From NCBI GenBank assembly GCA_900768015.1, contig CAAGBI010000062.1, positions 87,881 through 151,880 of the forward strand: a stretch of 64,000 nucleotides of DNA, read 5' to 3'. Both the position numbers and the translations under genes were made by a program. Shown piece by piece: positions 53,369-63,309 of this stretch. Position 1 is the stretch's first letter. Every line of letters begins with the position of its first letter. The notes under the pieces are model-generated. The model made no database searches. It had not been told where the DNA came from and was given only the letters and a program-made list of their open reading frames with translations. This stretch comes from an uncultured Alistipes sp. (GTDB taxonomy: Bacteria; Bacteroidota; Bacteroidia; Bacteroidales; Rikenellaceae).

Positions 53369-56300
53369 ATGAGGAAAATTTATTCAACCCTCAAGTCTGT
53401 TGTAGCTGCTACTTTGGTTGCTGCTATGACATTTGCCGCGTCATGTTCTTATGACGATACAGGCGTGATTAATCAGATCGAGGAGATCAAGGTTGACCTT
53501 GAGGCTTTGGCTCAGCGCGTTACTGCTTTGGAGAACAAGCTTCAGACAGAGGTTGAGAACCTTCAGGCTCTTATCGATGGCCAGGTTGTTATCGTTGATG
53601 TCGAGACAGACGCTGAGGGCAACCAGACAATTAAGCTTTCTGACGGTTCTACTATTACCGTTTTGGCACCCGTTGAGTGCACATGCGAGCCCGCTACTCC
53701 TTGCCAGTGCGATCCTCTCGAGTATCGCGTAAATGCTGATGGCGTATTGGAGGTTAGCCCCGACGGTATCAACTGGGTTGCTATCACAGGCGTAACTCCT
53801 GAGTGCGTTGTTGCAAATGTTGTTGTTGAGGATGGCATTGCTACTATCACTTTGGCTGATGGCACATCATTCAAGACTGCTGTTGCTGAGCTCGTTGAGT
53901 TCGAGGCTGCAAAGTCTGCTATCTATGTTAAGGCTGCTGAGACTATCTCAGTTCCTTTCGCTATCAACGATGCAGTTGAGGACATCAATGTTATGAACCA
54001 GCCTCTTGGTTGGAAGGCTGCTATTGAGGTTCCTACACGCGCCGTAGGTGGTATGGACTATGTTTTGAATGTAACAGGTCCTGCTAAGGATTTCTTGCAG
54101 TATGCTGAGAAGAGCGGTAAGGTTTCTATCCACTTCAACACTGCTGCTGGTGCATGTAAGGTTATGACTGTTGATGTTGAGTTGGCAGCTATCGACCTCC
54201 AGGTTGACAAGGCTGGTAACATCACTATCACTAACACATTGGTTGATCGCTACGAGCGTGAGAACTGGGGTCAGGTAGAGTACATCGAGGAGTTCAACAA
54301 CTACTACTTCGCTGTTGTAGGTCTTGACGACTTTGAGGCTTGCGGTGGTGACCTCGAGTCAGTTTACAATTCTAACTGGGGCGAGTTCAACATCCCTGCA
54401 GCTGCTTCTTACATCCAGAACTTCTTCGCTAATGTAGGTGAGAACGACTATAACAACGCTATTTTCGCTGATGGCGTGAACGAGAAGTGGACTGTTAACT
54501 TCACTGTTGAGGAGGTTATCGACTACCTCGATTGGTATGGTCAGATGACATATGAGGGTAACTCATTCGTTGTTTGCGTAATTCCTACTGATGTTAACAA
54601 CTATGGTAGCCTTGTTTGGGACGATATGATCGCAGTTCCTTTCAAGCAGCTTTCACTCTCTATCGTTGAGAATGTTGAGAACCGTGTATTCAACAGTGCA
54701 TACTTCGATGTAACTCTCCGTGGTGCTGAGTCTTACTACATCTATCCTGTTTCAAAGGCTGAGATTGAGATGTACATCAACGAGTATAAGTACTATACTT
54801 CTGTAGAGGAGTACTACTGGACAATGTTGGAGAGCTTCTTGGCAGAGCCTAACTGGTACACATTCGGTTTCAAGATTGAGTCTGATGTAGTTGAGGAGAA
54901 CATCGCTCTTGCAGACCTTTTGGCTTATACATCTGAATTCTACCACTTCGAGACAGCGCCCGCTACTGAGTACTATATGTGTCTCTTTGCTCTTGAGGAG
55001 GGTCGCACAGAGTACACTATGGAGGATCTTCACATCTATGAGTTCGCAACTGCTGACCTCGTAGAGGCAGAGTCTCCTATCGAGGCTACTATCGTACTTT
55101 CTGAGGATACAAATCTTTTCGCTATCAATGTTGATGTAACTGTATCTGAGAATGTTAATACAGTTTACTACGGCTGGTTCGAGGAGGAGATGCCCGCTGA
55201 GGATTTGAAGGCTGAGCTTATCCGCATGGCTTACTCACGCACTGAGGATGACTTCGCTGAGAGCGGTTACACATTCCCACTTGGCACAAGCGTAGATGCA
55301 CCTAAGTCTAAGAGATATTTGGGTCTTTTGGTTATCGATGCACAGGGTAACTACACATTGTACAACGAGGAGCTCTATAGCAAGGAAGTAGTTATGAATG
55401 AGGCTGACTTCTCTATCGAGAGCGTTGAGTTCACTACTGAGGCTGTTACTGTAACTCTTGCAGGTCTTGAGGATCTTGATGTTAAGGCTTACAAGTACTA
55501 CATCATCTCTGTAAATGGTGATTCTTACTATCAGAAGACTGAGGAGGAGTGCCAGGATATCGCTTACAACAGCAATGACTACAAGTATGGTTCTACTGAG
55601 GAGTATCCTATCGTAATCACTCGCACTTCTGACTACAAGTATTCATTTACTCCTGATACTTACAAGCTTGCTATAGGTGTTGAGTTCGCTGATGGTTCAT
55701 ACTCTAAGTGTGTTTACGGCGAGTACGAGTTCGCTGCTGAGGGTGGCGACGATGTGCCCGAGGCTCCAGTTTACAACTTCGTTCGCGCTAAGCAGACTGG
55801 TTCTTTGACTGATGCTAACATCCAGCTTTACACTGAGAACGATGAGTATTGCCTCGTTCTTAACATGTACGGTATTGTTGATGGCAACCGTTTCATCCCT
55901 GAGGGTACTTACCAGTTCGGTACAACTTATGGCACTGTATACTGCTACAACTACACTTACCTCTACGACTACTCTGTAAGCGCTAAGGTTCTTTACTTCC
56001 AGCAAGGTTTTGGTGAGGTTAAGGTATCAGAGGTTGATGGCAAGTACCGTATCGAGGTTATCGACGCAAAGTGTTTCGATGCTAACGACAATGAGGTTTC
56101 ATTCTCAACTGTTTACGAGGGTACTATCGAGAACCTTATCCTTCCAAGCGAGTATGTAGCTCCTGTACAGATTGAGTTCACTCCTGTACGCGCTGAGTAC
56201 GACCTTATGTTCGACCTCTATGAGTACAACGGTGGTGACGCTGAGTACGCATTCTGGTTGTATGACGAGAACAACAACTACCTCGAGGTAATGTGCAAGT

Positions 56301-57295
56301 TCGGTCCTCACACTGGTTGGGATTACGAGTACTCTGCTAAGTATGTAGGCACTGACGGTGAGTTGGTATTCGCTACTATCCAGACTCAGGCTCCAAGCAG
56401 CTACAACTGCTCAAGCGATGCTGAGAAGTACTTCTCTGTTAAGGCTTCTTTGACTGACAACTCATACATCATGTTCTACGATGTACTTCCTGCAGTTGCA
56501 GTTAACTACCTTGGTGAGGGTTCTAACTACGCTCCCGGTTCAGAGAACCAGGGTGGTGAGACTCCCGAGCAGCCTGATCAGCCCGAGGTTCCCGCTGAGA
56601 CTGTTGAGTTGACAATCGTATCACACGGTTTCGGTTATGAGGGTTCATATGAGACTGAGATTCTCTTCATGGAGTCTGCTGATTGCCAGCATGTTATTGA
56701 TTTCCGTATGGCTGGTATCGTAGCTGGTTCATACACTGATGCTGATGGTAGCATTGTTCTTGGCTGGTCTAAGTATATGTATGGTAACTCAGAGTACGAT
56801 GGTGGTATTTTGATGAGCGCAGCTAATGCTACCATCGTTGAGAACGCTGACGGTACATTCACATTCGATGTAACTTTCGTTGCTGACGGTACTACTTACC
56901 ACTTCACTTACACTACTCCCGCTGAGGAGCAGGCTACTGAAGGCGAGGTTGTTTTGACAGTTAACAAAGGTACAGGTGCTGTTGATAACTACTCAACTTA
57001 CATCCACTTGTCAGATGAGAGCGGTGACAACCAGGTGAAGTTTGTTGCTGAGAACACTATCTTCAATGAGATAACTAACTTCCCTTATGAGAATGTATTC
57101 GATTCATACAAGACATCTCCAGACTATCTTTGGGGTTCAAACACATTCTCATTCATAAACAAGTCGCTTGTAGTTGGCGGTACAACTTACGCTAACAGCG
57201 ATGTTTCAAACGCAAGTGCTGTATGTACAGGTACTTCTCTCACTATCACTTTCACAGTAGGTGGTGCTGAGCATGTATTCAAGTACTCAATGTAA
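53369..57295 (+). CDS. Large surface lipoprotein with DUF4988/PL29-type N-terminus
   Basis: 1308 residues. Lipobox Cys26 followed by SYDDT, an acidic stretch like Bacteroidetes surface-export signals. Then a short coiled coil (VINQIEEIKVDLEALAQRVTALENKLQTEVENLQALIDG) and a DUF4988-like beta domain with an unusual CTC-x6-CQC loop (about 107-118). The middle shows FN3-like strands with Asp/Tyr-rich loops; about residues 800-1308 hold four modules of about 110-130 residues (starting VYNFVRAKQ, IEFTPVRAEY, VELTIVSHGF and VVLTVNKGTG) related to those in the next two genes. No catalytic motif seen. Codon use is strongly biased, like gcvH. Perhaps a glycan-binding or scaffold protein (inference). 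Confidence 0.85.
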   Translation: MRKIYSTLKSVVAATLVAAMTFAASCSYDDTGVINQIEEIKVDLEALAQRVTALENKLQTEVENLQALIDGQVVIVDVETDAEGNQTIKLSDGSTITVLAPVECTCEPATPCQCDPLEYRVNADGVLEVSPDGINWVAITGVTPECVVANVVVEDGIATITLADGTSFKTAVAELVEFEAAKSAIYVKAAETISVPFAINDAVEDINVMNQPLGWKAAIEVPTRAVGGMDYVLNVTGPAKDFLQYAEKSGKVSIHFNTAAGACKVMTVDVELAAIDLQVDKAGNITITNTLVDRYERENWGQVEYIEEFNNYYFAVVGLDDFEACGGDLESVYNSNWGEFNIPAAASYIQNFFANVGENDYNNAIFADGVNEKWTVNFTVEEVIDYLDWYGQMTYEGNSFVVCVIPTDVNNYGSLVWDDMIAVPFKQLSLSIVENVENRVFNSAYFDVTLRGAESYYIYPVSKAEIEMYINEYKYYTSVEEYYWTMLESFLAEPNWYTFGFKIESDVVEENIALADLLAYTSEFYHFETAPATEYYMCLFALEEGRTEYTMEDLHIYEFATADLVEAESPIEATIVLSEDTNLFAINVDVTVSENVNTVYYGWFEEEMPAEDLKAELIRMAYSRTEDDFAESGYTFPLGTSVDAPKSKRYLGLLVIDAQGNYTLYNEELYSKEVVMNEADFSIESVEFTTEAVTVTLAGLEDLDVKAYKYYIISVNGDSYYQKTEEECQDIAYNSNDYKYGSTEEYPIVITRTSDYKYSFTPDTYKLAIGVEFADGSYSKCVYGEYEFAAEGGDDVPEAPVYNFVRAKQTGSLTDANIQLYTENDEYCLVLNMYGIVDGNRFIPEGTYQFGTTYGTVYCYNYTYLYDYSVSAKVLYFQQGFGEVKVSEVDGKYRIEVIDAKCFDANDNEVSFSTVYEGTIENLILPSEYVAPVQIEFTPVRAEYDLMFDLYEYNGGDAEYAFWLYDENNNYLEVMCKFGPHTGWDYEYSAKYVGTDGELVFATIQTQAPSSYNCSSDAEKYFSVKASLTDNSYIMFYDVLPAVAVNYLGEGSNYAPGSENQGGETPEQPDQPEVPAETVELTIVSHGFGYEGSYETEILFMESADCQHVIDFRMAGIVAGSYTDADGSIVLGWSKYMYGNSEYDGGILMSAANATIVENADGTFTFDVTFVADGTTYHFTYTTPAEEQATEGEVVLTVNKGTGAVDNYSTYIHLSDESGDNQVKFVAENTIFNEITNFPYENVFDSYKTSPDYLWGSNTFSFINKSLVVGGTTYANSDVSNASAVCTGTSLTITFTVGGAEHVFKYSM

Positions 57296-57316
57296 GATAC
57301 TCATATCTTAACTCTT

Positions 57317-57352
57317 TCGGAGCTTCCCTTTTGGGAGGCTCCGATTTTTTTT
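57317..57352 (+). terminator. Terminator after the DUF4988 lipoprotein
   Basis: CGGAGC/GCTCCG and TCCC/GGGA stems around a TTTT loop, followed by a run of T. Confidence 0.88.
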
Positions 57353-57364
57353 TATGCCCTAACT

Positions 57365-57396
57365 CTTGCTTTTTATTTTCTTTTTCCGTAACTTTG
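57365..57396 (+). promoter_or_regulatory. Promoter of the first BACON lipoprotein
   Basis: CTTG (57365-57368, 3 of 4 to TTTG), 20-bp spacer, TAACTTTG (57389-57396). Confidence 0.65.
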
Positions 57397-57437
57397 TTAT
57401 GTTTGATTCTAAATCACTAAACTAAAATATTAAAGCT

Positions 57438-59333
57438 ATGAGAATTTTCAACTATTTGAAGCAGTTTGCAGTCCTTGCTGTTGTGGCAATGGCATTCGTG
57501 GCTTGTGAGCCCGACAAACCTACTAATGACACCCCAAAGGAGTATGCCTTCGAGCTTAAGTCAGAGACAACTATGGAGTTCCCCGCCGAGGGTGGCGAGG
57601 GCGTTATCGAGTGGGCGCTCAACGAGGTAACTCGCAATTCGCCCGTTCCCGAGGCTTTGCCTACATTCTACACTGAGGCAGAGTGGATTGCGCTTGACGC
57701 AGAGAACTTGGGTGCTTTCGCTGTTGCAGCCAACGAGGGCGAGGCGCGCGAGGCCGTTATCAACATCGAGTACAAGGAGCAGAAGTTCGCTGTGACCGTA
57801 AAGCAGGCAGCACCAGCTCCCGCACCCGTGGAGGCTACAGAGCTTGCAGCTGCGGCTCGTATCCCCAGCGCTGAGCTCGGCCTGGAGAATAACATCTTCG
57901 TATTGACCTTTGCTGACGACGCAGAGAGCCTCGAGCTCGGCATCGTACTCGTAGGCGAGGAGGGCACAGAGGTGCTCGCAGCTGGCACATACAATGTGGA
58001 CAATGAGGGCTTGGTAGCTGAGGAGTGCGCTCTTCAGGTCTATACTGAGGAGGGCCTTGAGGAGTACTTCTTCGAGAGTGGCGAGGTAGTTGTTGCTGTT
58101 GATGGCGAGGACTACGATTTCGATATCACTCTTGCTACTACTGAGGGCGAGGAGTTGCGCTTTACATATGAGGGTGTCGTTGTAGACATGGTTCCCGAGG
58201 TTAAGCCCGCAGAGCCCGTGGCATTCACCCCCGCAGCGGTTAAGGCTGAGCTCTACGAGGCAGGTAACTTCTTCCTCCAGCTCTACATCGACGATGCACG
58301 CTACCACGAGCTCGATATGTACGATGTAGTAGCTCCTAACGAGAATTATCTCTCTGCAGGTCTCTACTCTTATGCAGCTGAGACTATCGGCTCATGGTCT
58401 ACATTCAACCGTGGCAACGACCAGACTTGTGGCCTTGCAGAGGCGGAGATCACCCTTGCACACAACGATGACAACACAACAACCATCACTGGCTTCATCA
58501 AGTCGGAGGAGGGCGACCACATCACTATCGACTGGACAGGCGTTATCGAGGGCATGAACCTCGCAGACGAGCCCGAGAACCCCACAGATGGCACATTCTT
58601 CAACTTTGTTTCAGCGAATGTTTGCTGGATGGGTCAATACGGCTGGCAGGACTTCCAGATTGCCTTTACCGACGCTAACGGCGTTGTGTTGACTTGCGAC
58701 TTCTATGCTTGTACACAGGCTGAGACTAATTACTTGCCCGATGGTGAGTATTTGGTAGCTGCTGATTATAAGTGCGTTTACTCTGCTTCTTACTCATTTA
58801 TCGATCTCAACGATGGTGGCCCATTGCAGGATCTCCAGAGCGGTAAGGTTATCGTAGCTGAGGTTGATGGCCAGTACAAGTTCACATTCGAGAATATCGC
58901 TTATGGCGCTGACCTTAAGACATTTAATGGTGTATATGTTGGTCAGGTAGGTTCAGTAGCTGAGGGTGTTAGTGCTATGGTTGTTCCCAGCGAGTATAAG
59001 GAGCCCGAGATCAGCGACGAGGTTACAGAGTTGACTATCTACTCTTGGTTCGAGTCATTCAATGGCGAGAACGAGCACGAGCTTAACTTCGTGTATGACT
59101 CAGCAGCGATGCGCGTTGTAACTATCGACTTCTTGGCTAACCCCATCACTGCAGGTACTTATACTCTTGGCAATAATTTGAACGAGACATACTGCAAGTA
59201 TCAGGGTAACAGAATGAGTGAGTGTGCTGTTGTAGTTACAGAGAATGCTGACGGCACTCTTACATTTGATGCTAACTTCGTGGTTAACTACGCTCGTTAC
59301 CACTTCAACTACACAGAGAAGATTTACGAATAG
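57438..59333 (+). CDS. BACON-domain lipoprotein, paralogue 1
   Basis: 631 residues, lipobox Cys23 (FVACEPDKP). A BACON-type domain (about 35-125: MEFPAEGGEGVIEWALNEVTR, AEWIALDAE, REAVINIEYKEQKFAVTVKQA) is followed by about four modules of 110-130 residues (starting ATELAAAARI, PVAFTPAAVKAEL, FFNFVSANV and VTELTIYSWF), each with a GxYxx strand and a terminal pattern like Y.F.Y.G. BACON domains are thought to bind carbohydrate or mucin. No susC/susD homologue nearby. Own promoter and terminator. Confidence 0.85.
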   Translation: MRIFNYLKQFAVLAVVAMAFVACEPDKPTNDTPKEYAFELKSETTMEFPAEGGEGVIEWALNEVTRNSPVPEALPTFYTEAEWIALDAENLGAFAVAANEGEAREAVINIEYKEQKFAVTVKQAAPAPAPVEATELAAAARIPSAELGLENNIFVLTFADDAESLELGIVLVGEEGTEVLAAGTYNVDNEGLVAEECALQVYTEEGLEEYFFESGEVVVAVDGEDYDFDITLATTEGEELRFTYEGVVVDMVPEVKPAEPVAFTPAAVKAELYEAGNFFLQLYIDDARYHELDMYDVVAPNENYLSAGLYSYAAETIGSWSTFNRGNDQTCGLAEAEITLAHNDDNTTTITGFIKSEEGDHITIDWTGVIEGMNLADEPENPTDGTFFNFVSANVCWMGQYGWQDFQIAFTDANGVVLTCDFYACTQAETNYLPDGEYLVAADYKCVYSASYSFIDLNDGGPLQDLQSGKVIVAEVDGQYKFTFENIAYGADLKTFNGVYVGQVGSVAEGVSAMVVPSEYKEPEISDEVTELTIYSWFESFNGENEHELNFVYDSAAMRVVTIDFLANPITAGTYTLGNNLNETYCKYQGNRMSECAVVVTENADGTLTFDANFVVNYARYHFNYTEKIYE

Positions 59334-59369
59334 TCGTTCACATGTAGGGTCGTAATGACCCAATGTATG

Positions 59370-59408
59370 TCGGGGTCTCCCTTTTCGGGAGACTCCGATT
59401 TTTTTCTC
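59370..59408 (+). terminator. Terminator after BACON paralogue 1
   Basis: A 12-bp stem (one wobble) around TTTTC, then a T-run; sequence similar to the terminator at 57317. Confidence 0.88.
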
Positions 59409-59416
59409 ACTAAAAA

Positions 59417-59448
59417 TTTGTTTTTTATTCTCTTTTTTCGTAACTTTG
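59417..59448 (+). promoter_or_regulatory. Promoter of BACON paralogues 2 and 3
   Basis: TTTG (59417-59420), 20-bp spacer, TAACTTTG (59441-59448): full consensus. Confidence 0.78.
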
Positions 59449-59494
59449 CTTGATAAGCGTTTTTTAAGAAGCGAATAATTAAAACTATAATAGT

Positions 59495-61303
59495 ATGAAA
59501 CTTACTAAACTTTTGATGGGTGCTGTGCTCGCGGTTGCCGCAATGACATTCGTGGCTTGTGAGCCCGACAAACCTGCGGACAAGCCCGCAAAGGAGTATG
59601 CCTTCGAGCTTAAGTCCGAGACAACAATGGAGTTCCCCGCCGAGGGTGGCGAGGGCGTTATCGAGTGGGCACTCAACGAGGTAACGCGTTATAGCCCCGT
59701 GCCAGAGCTTGTGCCTACATTTACGACTGAGGCAGAGTGGATTACGCTCGATGCTGAGACATTGGGTGCTTTTGTCGTTGCAACCAACGAGGACGAGGCA
59801 CGCGAGGCCGTTATCAACATCGAGTATAAGGAGCAGAAGTTCGCTGTAACCGTAAAGCAGGCAGCAGTGATAGTAGAAGAACCGAAGGTGGCATTTGCAG
59901 CTGCGGCTCGTATCCCCAGCGAGGAGCTCGGCTTGGAGAATAACATCTTCGTATTGACCTTTGTTGATGACTCAGAGAGTAAAGAGTTAAACATTGTGCT
60001 TGTTGGCGATGAGGGTGACGAGATACTAAAGGCTGGTACATACAGCGCTGAGAATGGAGGCTTCTCTGTCGAGGAGAACCTTCTCGTTTACAATGACACC
60101 AATGAGGAGTTTTCATTTGTCGATGGTGAAGTTGTCGTAGCAGTAGATGGCGAGAACTACGACTTCGATATGACACTTGTCGCTGAGGATGGCTCTGAGT
60201 TCATATTTATATATTCAGGCCCCGTTATCGACATGGTTCCCGAGGTTAAGCCCGCAGAGCCCGTGGCATTTACCCCCGCAGCGGTTAAGGCGGAGTACTC
60301 TATGATAGGTAACTTCTTCCTCCAGCTATACATTGACGAGGTGCGCTACCACGAGCTCGATATGCTCGATGAGATAGCACCCAACGACGACTACCTCTCG
60401 GCGGGTATCTACTCTTTCGCAGCCGAGACTATCAGCTCTTGGTCTACATTTAGCGCCGGCAACGACCAGACTTGCTCGTTGACCGATGCAGAGATTACTC
60501 TTGTTCACAACGAGGACAACACCACAACCATCACCGGCTACATCAAGTCGGAGGAGGGTGACCACATCACCATCAACTGGACAGGCGCGGTAGAGGGTTT
60601 CGTCTACGAGAGGGAGGCAGGTAAGACATTCACCGTGGAGGCGCTCTCAGCAAAGGTGGAGTACGACAAGGAGGGTCAGAAGGATGTTCTCTTTATGGTA
60701 GATGAGTTCTCGGGTCACAAGTTCAGCTTCAAGGGCGCGGAGCTTATCCCTGGCAAGCCCCTTGCTGATGGCGAATACTCATCTGAGGCCGCTACAATCG
60801 ACATTGCATATTGTGTGCATGGCTACGGCGATGTATATGGCGACATGACAAGTGCAAAGGCAACCGTTGTAAACGACCTCGAGGCTGCTACTACGACATT
60901 CAATGTCGAGTGGGTCTACGAGGGTAACACCTATCAGCTCTCGTGGAGTGGCGCTGTTGCGGGCATTAACTACGCCGACGATGTCGTTGCAGAGCCTCTC
61001 GACTTCGCTCCAGTCTATGTCGAGATGGTGAAGGTGTCAAGCAATGACAGATACTTCTACTTCTACGACAGTTATGAGAATGAGTTGGTTGTAAACCTCT
61101 GGAATGGCAAGATTATCATGCCTTACATCAACTATGAGGGTGTCAAGATTGACATCGACACTGAAGACTTTACATTCGAGTACTCGGACAATGGTCTTGG
61201 TAAGGAGGATGGCCCCTACACCTACAATGTTCGTCTTGTGACTTTAGATGGACGCCTAATCGAGTTCAGCGGAGATGTCATGACATATTATAGCAATAAC
61301 TAA
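59495..61303 (+). CDS. BACON-domain lipoprotein, paralogue 2
   Basis: 602 residues, lipobox Cys22. Same BACON domain and first two modules as paralogue 1, at places nearly identical in nucleotides (57535-57633 against 59589-59685; 58185-58245 against 60230-60290), but the last two modules (starting FTVEALSAKVEYDKEG and PLDFAPVYVEMVKV) are different. The mix of near-identity and divergence looks like recombination between paralogues. 17 bp upstream of paralogue 3. Confidence 0.85.
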   Translation: MKLTKLLMGAVLAVAAMTFVACEPDKPADKPAKEYAFELKSETTMEFPAEGGEGVIEWALNEVTRYSPVPELVPTFTTEAEWITLDAETLGAFVVATNEDEAREAVINIEYKEQKFAVTVKQAAVIVEEPKVAFAAAARIPSEELGLENNIFVLTFVDDSESKELNIVLVGDEGDEILKAGTYSAENGGFSVEENLLVYNDTNEEFSFVDGEVVVAVDGENYDFDMTLVAEDGSEFIFIYSGPVIDMVPEVKPAEPVAFTPAAVKAEYSMIGNFFLQLYIDEVRYHELDMLDEIAPNDDYLSAGIYSFAAETISSWSTFSAGNDQTCSLTDAEITLVHNEDNTTTITGYIKSEEGDHITINWTGAVEGFVYEREAGKTFTVEALSAKVEYDKEGQKDVLFMVDEFSGHKFSFKGAELIPGKPLADGEYSSEAATIDIAYCVHGYGDVYGDMTSAKATVVNDLEAATTTFNVEWVYEGNTYQLSWSGAVAGINYADDVVAEPLDFAPVYVEMVKVSSNDRYFYFYDSYENELVVNLWNGKIIMPYINYEGVKIDIDTEDFTFEYSDNGLGKEDGPYTYNVRLVTLDGRLIEFSGDVMTYYSNN

Positions 61304-61320
61304 TAATATAAATATTTACC

Positions 61321-63309
61321 ATGAGAATTTTTAATTACATGAAGAAGTTTGCTGCCCTTGCCTTTGTGGTAATGGCATTTGTGGCGTGTCAGCCCGACAC
61401 TCCCGAGACCCCCAAGGAGTATGCCTTGGAGGTAACATCCGAGACAACGATGGAGTTCCCCGCCGAGGGTGGCGAGGGCCTTATCGAGTGGACACTCAAC
61501 GAAGTGACACGCAATAACCCACATCCAGCGCCAACAATCCAGTGTGAGGCAGAGTGGATTACTCTCTACGCGGAGGATATGGGTGCTTTCGTCGTTGCTG
61601 CAAATGAGGGTGAGGCACGCGAGGCAGTAATCAAAGTCGCTTACGCTGAGCAGGTTATAGAGGTAAAGGTTAAGCAGGCAGGTGCGCATACTGTATCATC
61701 GTTCGACATAGATGTCCAGGAGGTACACGCTGCGTCGGCTATCACGCAGGTGACACCCACAGATAGCGATATGTACTATGTAATGTTCCTCGATGAGGTG
61801 TCATACTTGCAGTTCAATGGCATTGCTACAGCCGAGCAGTTGTGGGAGGATGACTACGCAGCGTTCGAGAGTGGCGCATTGGCTAACAATATGAACCTCA
61901 AGACTTATATGGAGGCAGCGAATGTGTTGTTTAAGGGCACAAAGCGCGTTCAGTGGAATAGAGTTCGCCCTGGTACAGAGTCAGTTTTGTATGTATACGG
62001 CGTGGAGTTCGATGAGGATGGTGCAACATACAAGCCCATAACAGACATCGCTTGGGAGGTAATCTGCCCCGATCGTGCTCCCTTGCAGGATGTAGAGTTT
62101 GGCCTCGATGTAGAGGTTAAGGGCGCAGAGGTTAAGTTGAATGTGCAGCCAGAGAATTGGGATGGCTACTACCTCGTTAAGGTTGTTGACTATAACAACG
62201 AACTCTATGTAGGTGAGGGTGTTATATTCGGCGAGGATTATATGAATGCAATCTCTGATGAGTGGATTAATGTCTATTCGTCGAACCTTAGCGCTGGCCA
62301 CTCTATGCAGGATATTCTCGACAATATCTGCTATAAGGGTGACATGACTTTGGAGTTTGCGCTTGAGTCTTATGTCCTCTATTCGGCACTCGTTTATCCC
62401 GTTGCTGAGCATGATGGCTTCGTGCAGGTAGTGGGCGAGCCTTCGTACATTAACTTCTCAACAGAGGAGGTAGGCCAGTCGGATATGGATATCAATATTG
62501 AGGTAACAAATTGCTATGTTCGTGTTGCGGATATCAAGATTACTCCCTCAAATCCCGACGAGTCTTGGCTCTTGTTGATTACTCCAACATCGTATCTGCC
62601 ATCTGATTATGATGATGAGACACTTCTTGATTATGCTTTGGGTGAGTTTGTCTACTATACCTATGAGTTCAAGGGCGAAATGACAACGCATATGAATACG
62701 CTCTACCCAGATACTGAGTATATAATCGTTGCGTTCGGCTATAGCGGTGGTGTGGTTACTACCGATGTTTGCTCAAAGGTCTTCAAGACACAGCAGGAGG
62801 GCGAATGCGAGTTGGAGGTTACTGATGTCATCGTTGGCGGTCCTTATCGCGTGTCGGATTTGTATGCTTACGACCCCGAGACATTTGAGTATTATAAGCC
62901 TCCTTACTATTACGATTCTTCACATTTCGTGATAACAATGGAGGTTAAGACAAGTGCGCCAACAACCGACATCTTCTCGGACTTTATCTATAAGGCAGAC
63001 TACGATTACCATGGTTATGAACTTATGTTCTACGATTTGTTGATTGACACTTGTGAGCCTTATTATGTCACAACCGTTGAGTGGGAGTGGTCGGATACGG
63101 ATATATTTGCTAACTGCTATGCTTGCGCAGCGGCCTTCGACTATAAGGGCGATGTTACCCCAATGTGGATGTCGGATCTCTATCAGTGGACCATGGATGA
63201 CATCCGTCCTATCGAGGAGTTTATCGAGAAGTGGGAGGCACAGTCCAATATCATGGTTATGGGAGTGGGTGCCGATGGCGCTATCAAGCCTTTGAACAAG
63301 TTACGATAG
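61321..63309 (+). CDS. BACON-domain lipoprotein, paralogue 3
   Basis: 662 residues, lipobox Cys23 (FVACQPDTP). The BACON domain (about 33-120) shares the MEFPAEGGEGLIEW start with its neighbours; the rest is unlike them and shows FN3-like repeats (LYPDTEYIIVAFGYSGG). Closer in style to the middle of the 1308-residue protein. Co-transcribed with paralogue 2 (17-bp gap). Function unknown. Confidence 0.82.
   Translation: MRIFNYMKKFAALAFVVMAFVACQPDTPETPKEYALEVTSETTMEFPAEGGEGLIEWTLNEVTRNNPHPAPTIQCEAEWITLYAEDMGAFVVAANEGEAREAVIKVAYAEQVIEVKVKQAGAHTVSSFDIDVQEVHAASAITQVTPTDSDMYYVMFLDEVSYLQFNGIATAEQLWEDDYAAFESGALANNMNLKTYMEAANVLFKGTKRVQWNRVRPGTESVLYVYGVEFDEDGATYKPITDIAWEVICPDRAPLQDVEFGLDVEVKGAEVKLNVQPENWDGYYLVKVVDYNNELYVGEGVIFGEDYMNAISDEWINVYSSNLSAGHSMQDILDNICYKGDMTLEFALESYVLYSALVYPVAEHDGFVQVVGEPSYINFSTEEVGQSDMDINIEVTNCYVRVADIKITPSNPDESWLLLITPTSYLPSDYDDETLLDYALGEFVYYTYEFKGEMTTHMNTLYPDTEYIIVAFGYSGGVVTTDVCSKVFKTQQEGECELEVTDVIVGGPYRVSDLYAYDPETFEYYKPPYYYDSSHFVITMEVKTSAPTTDIFSDFIYKADYDYHGYELMFYDLLIDTCEPYYVTTVEWEWSDTDIFANCYACAAAFDYKGDVTPMWMSDLYQWTMDDIRPIEEFIEKWEAQSNIMVMGVGADGAIKPLNKLR

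Noticed and set aside
53369..57295. Polysaccharide lyase of family PL29
   Set aside because: Only the N-terminal DUF4988-like part matches what is often labelled PL29; no catalytic domain was recognised.
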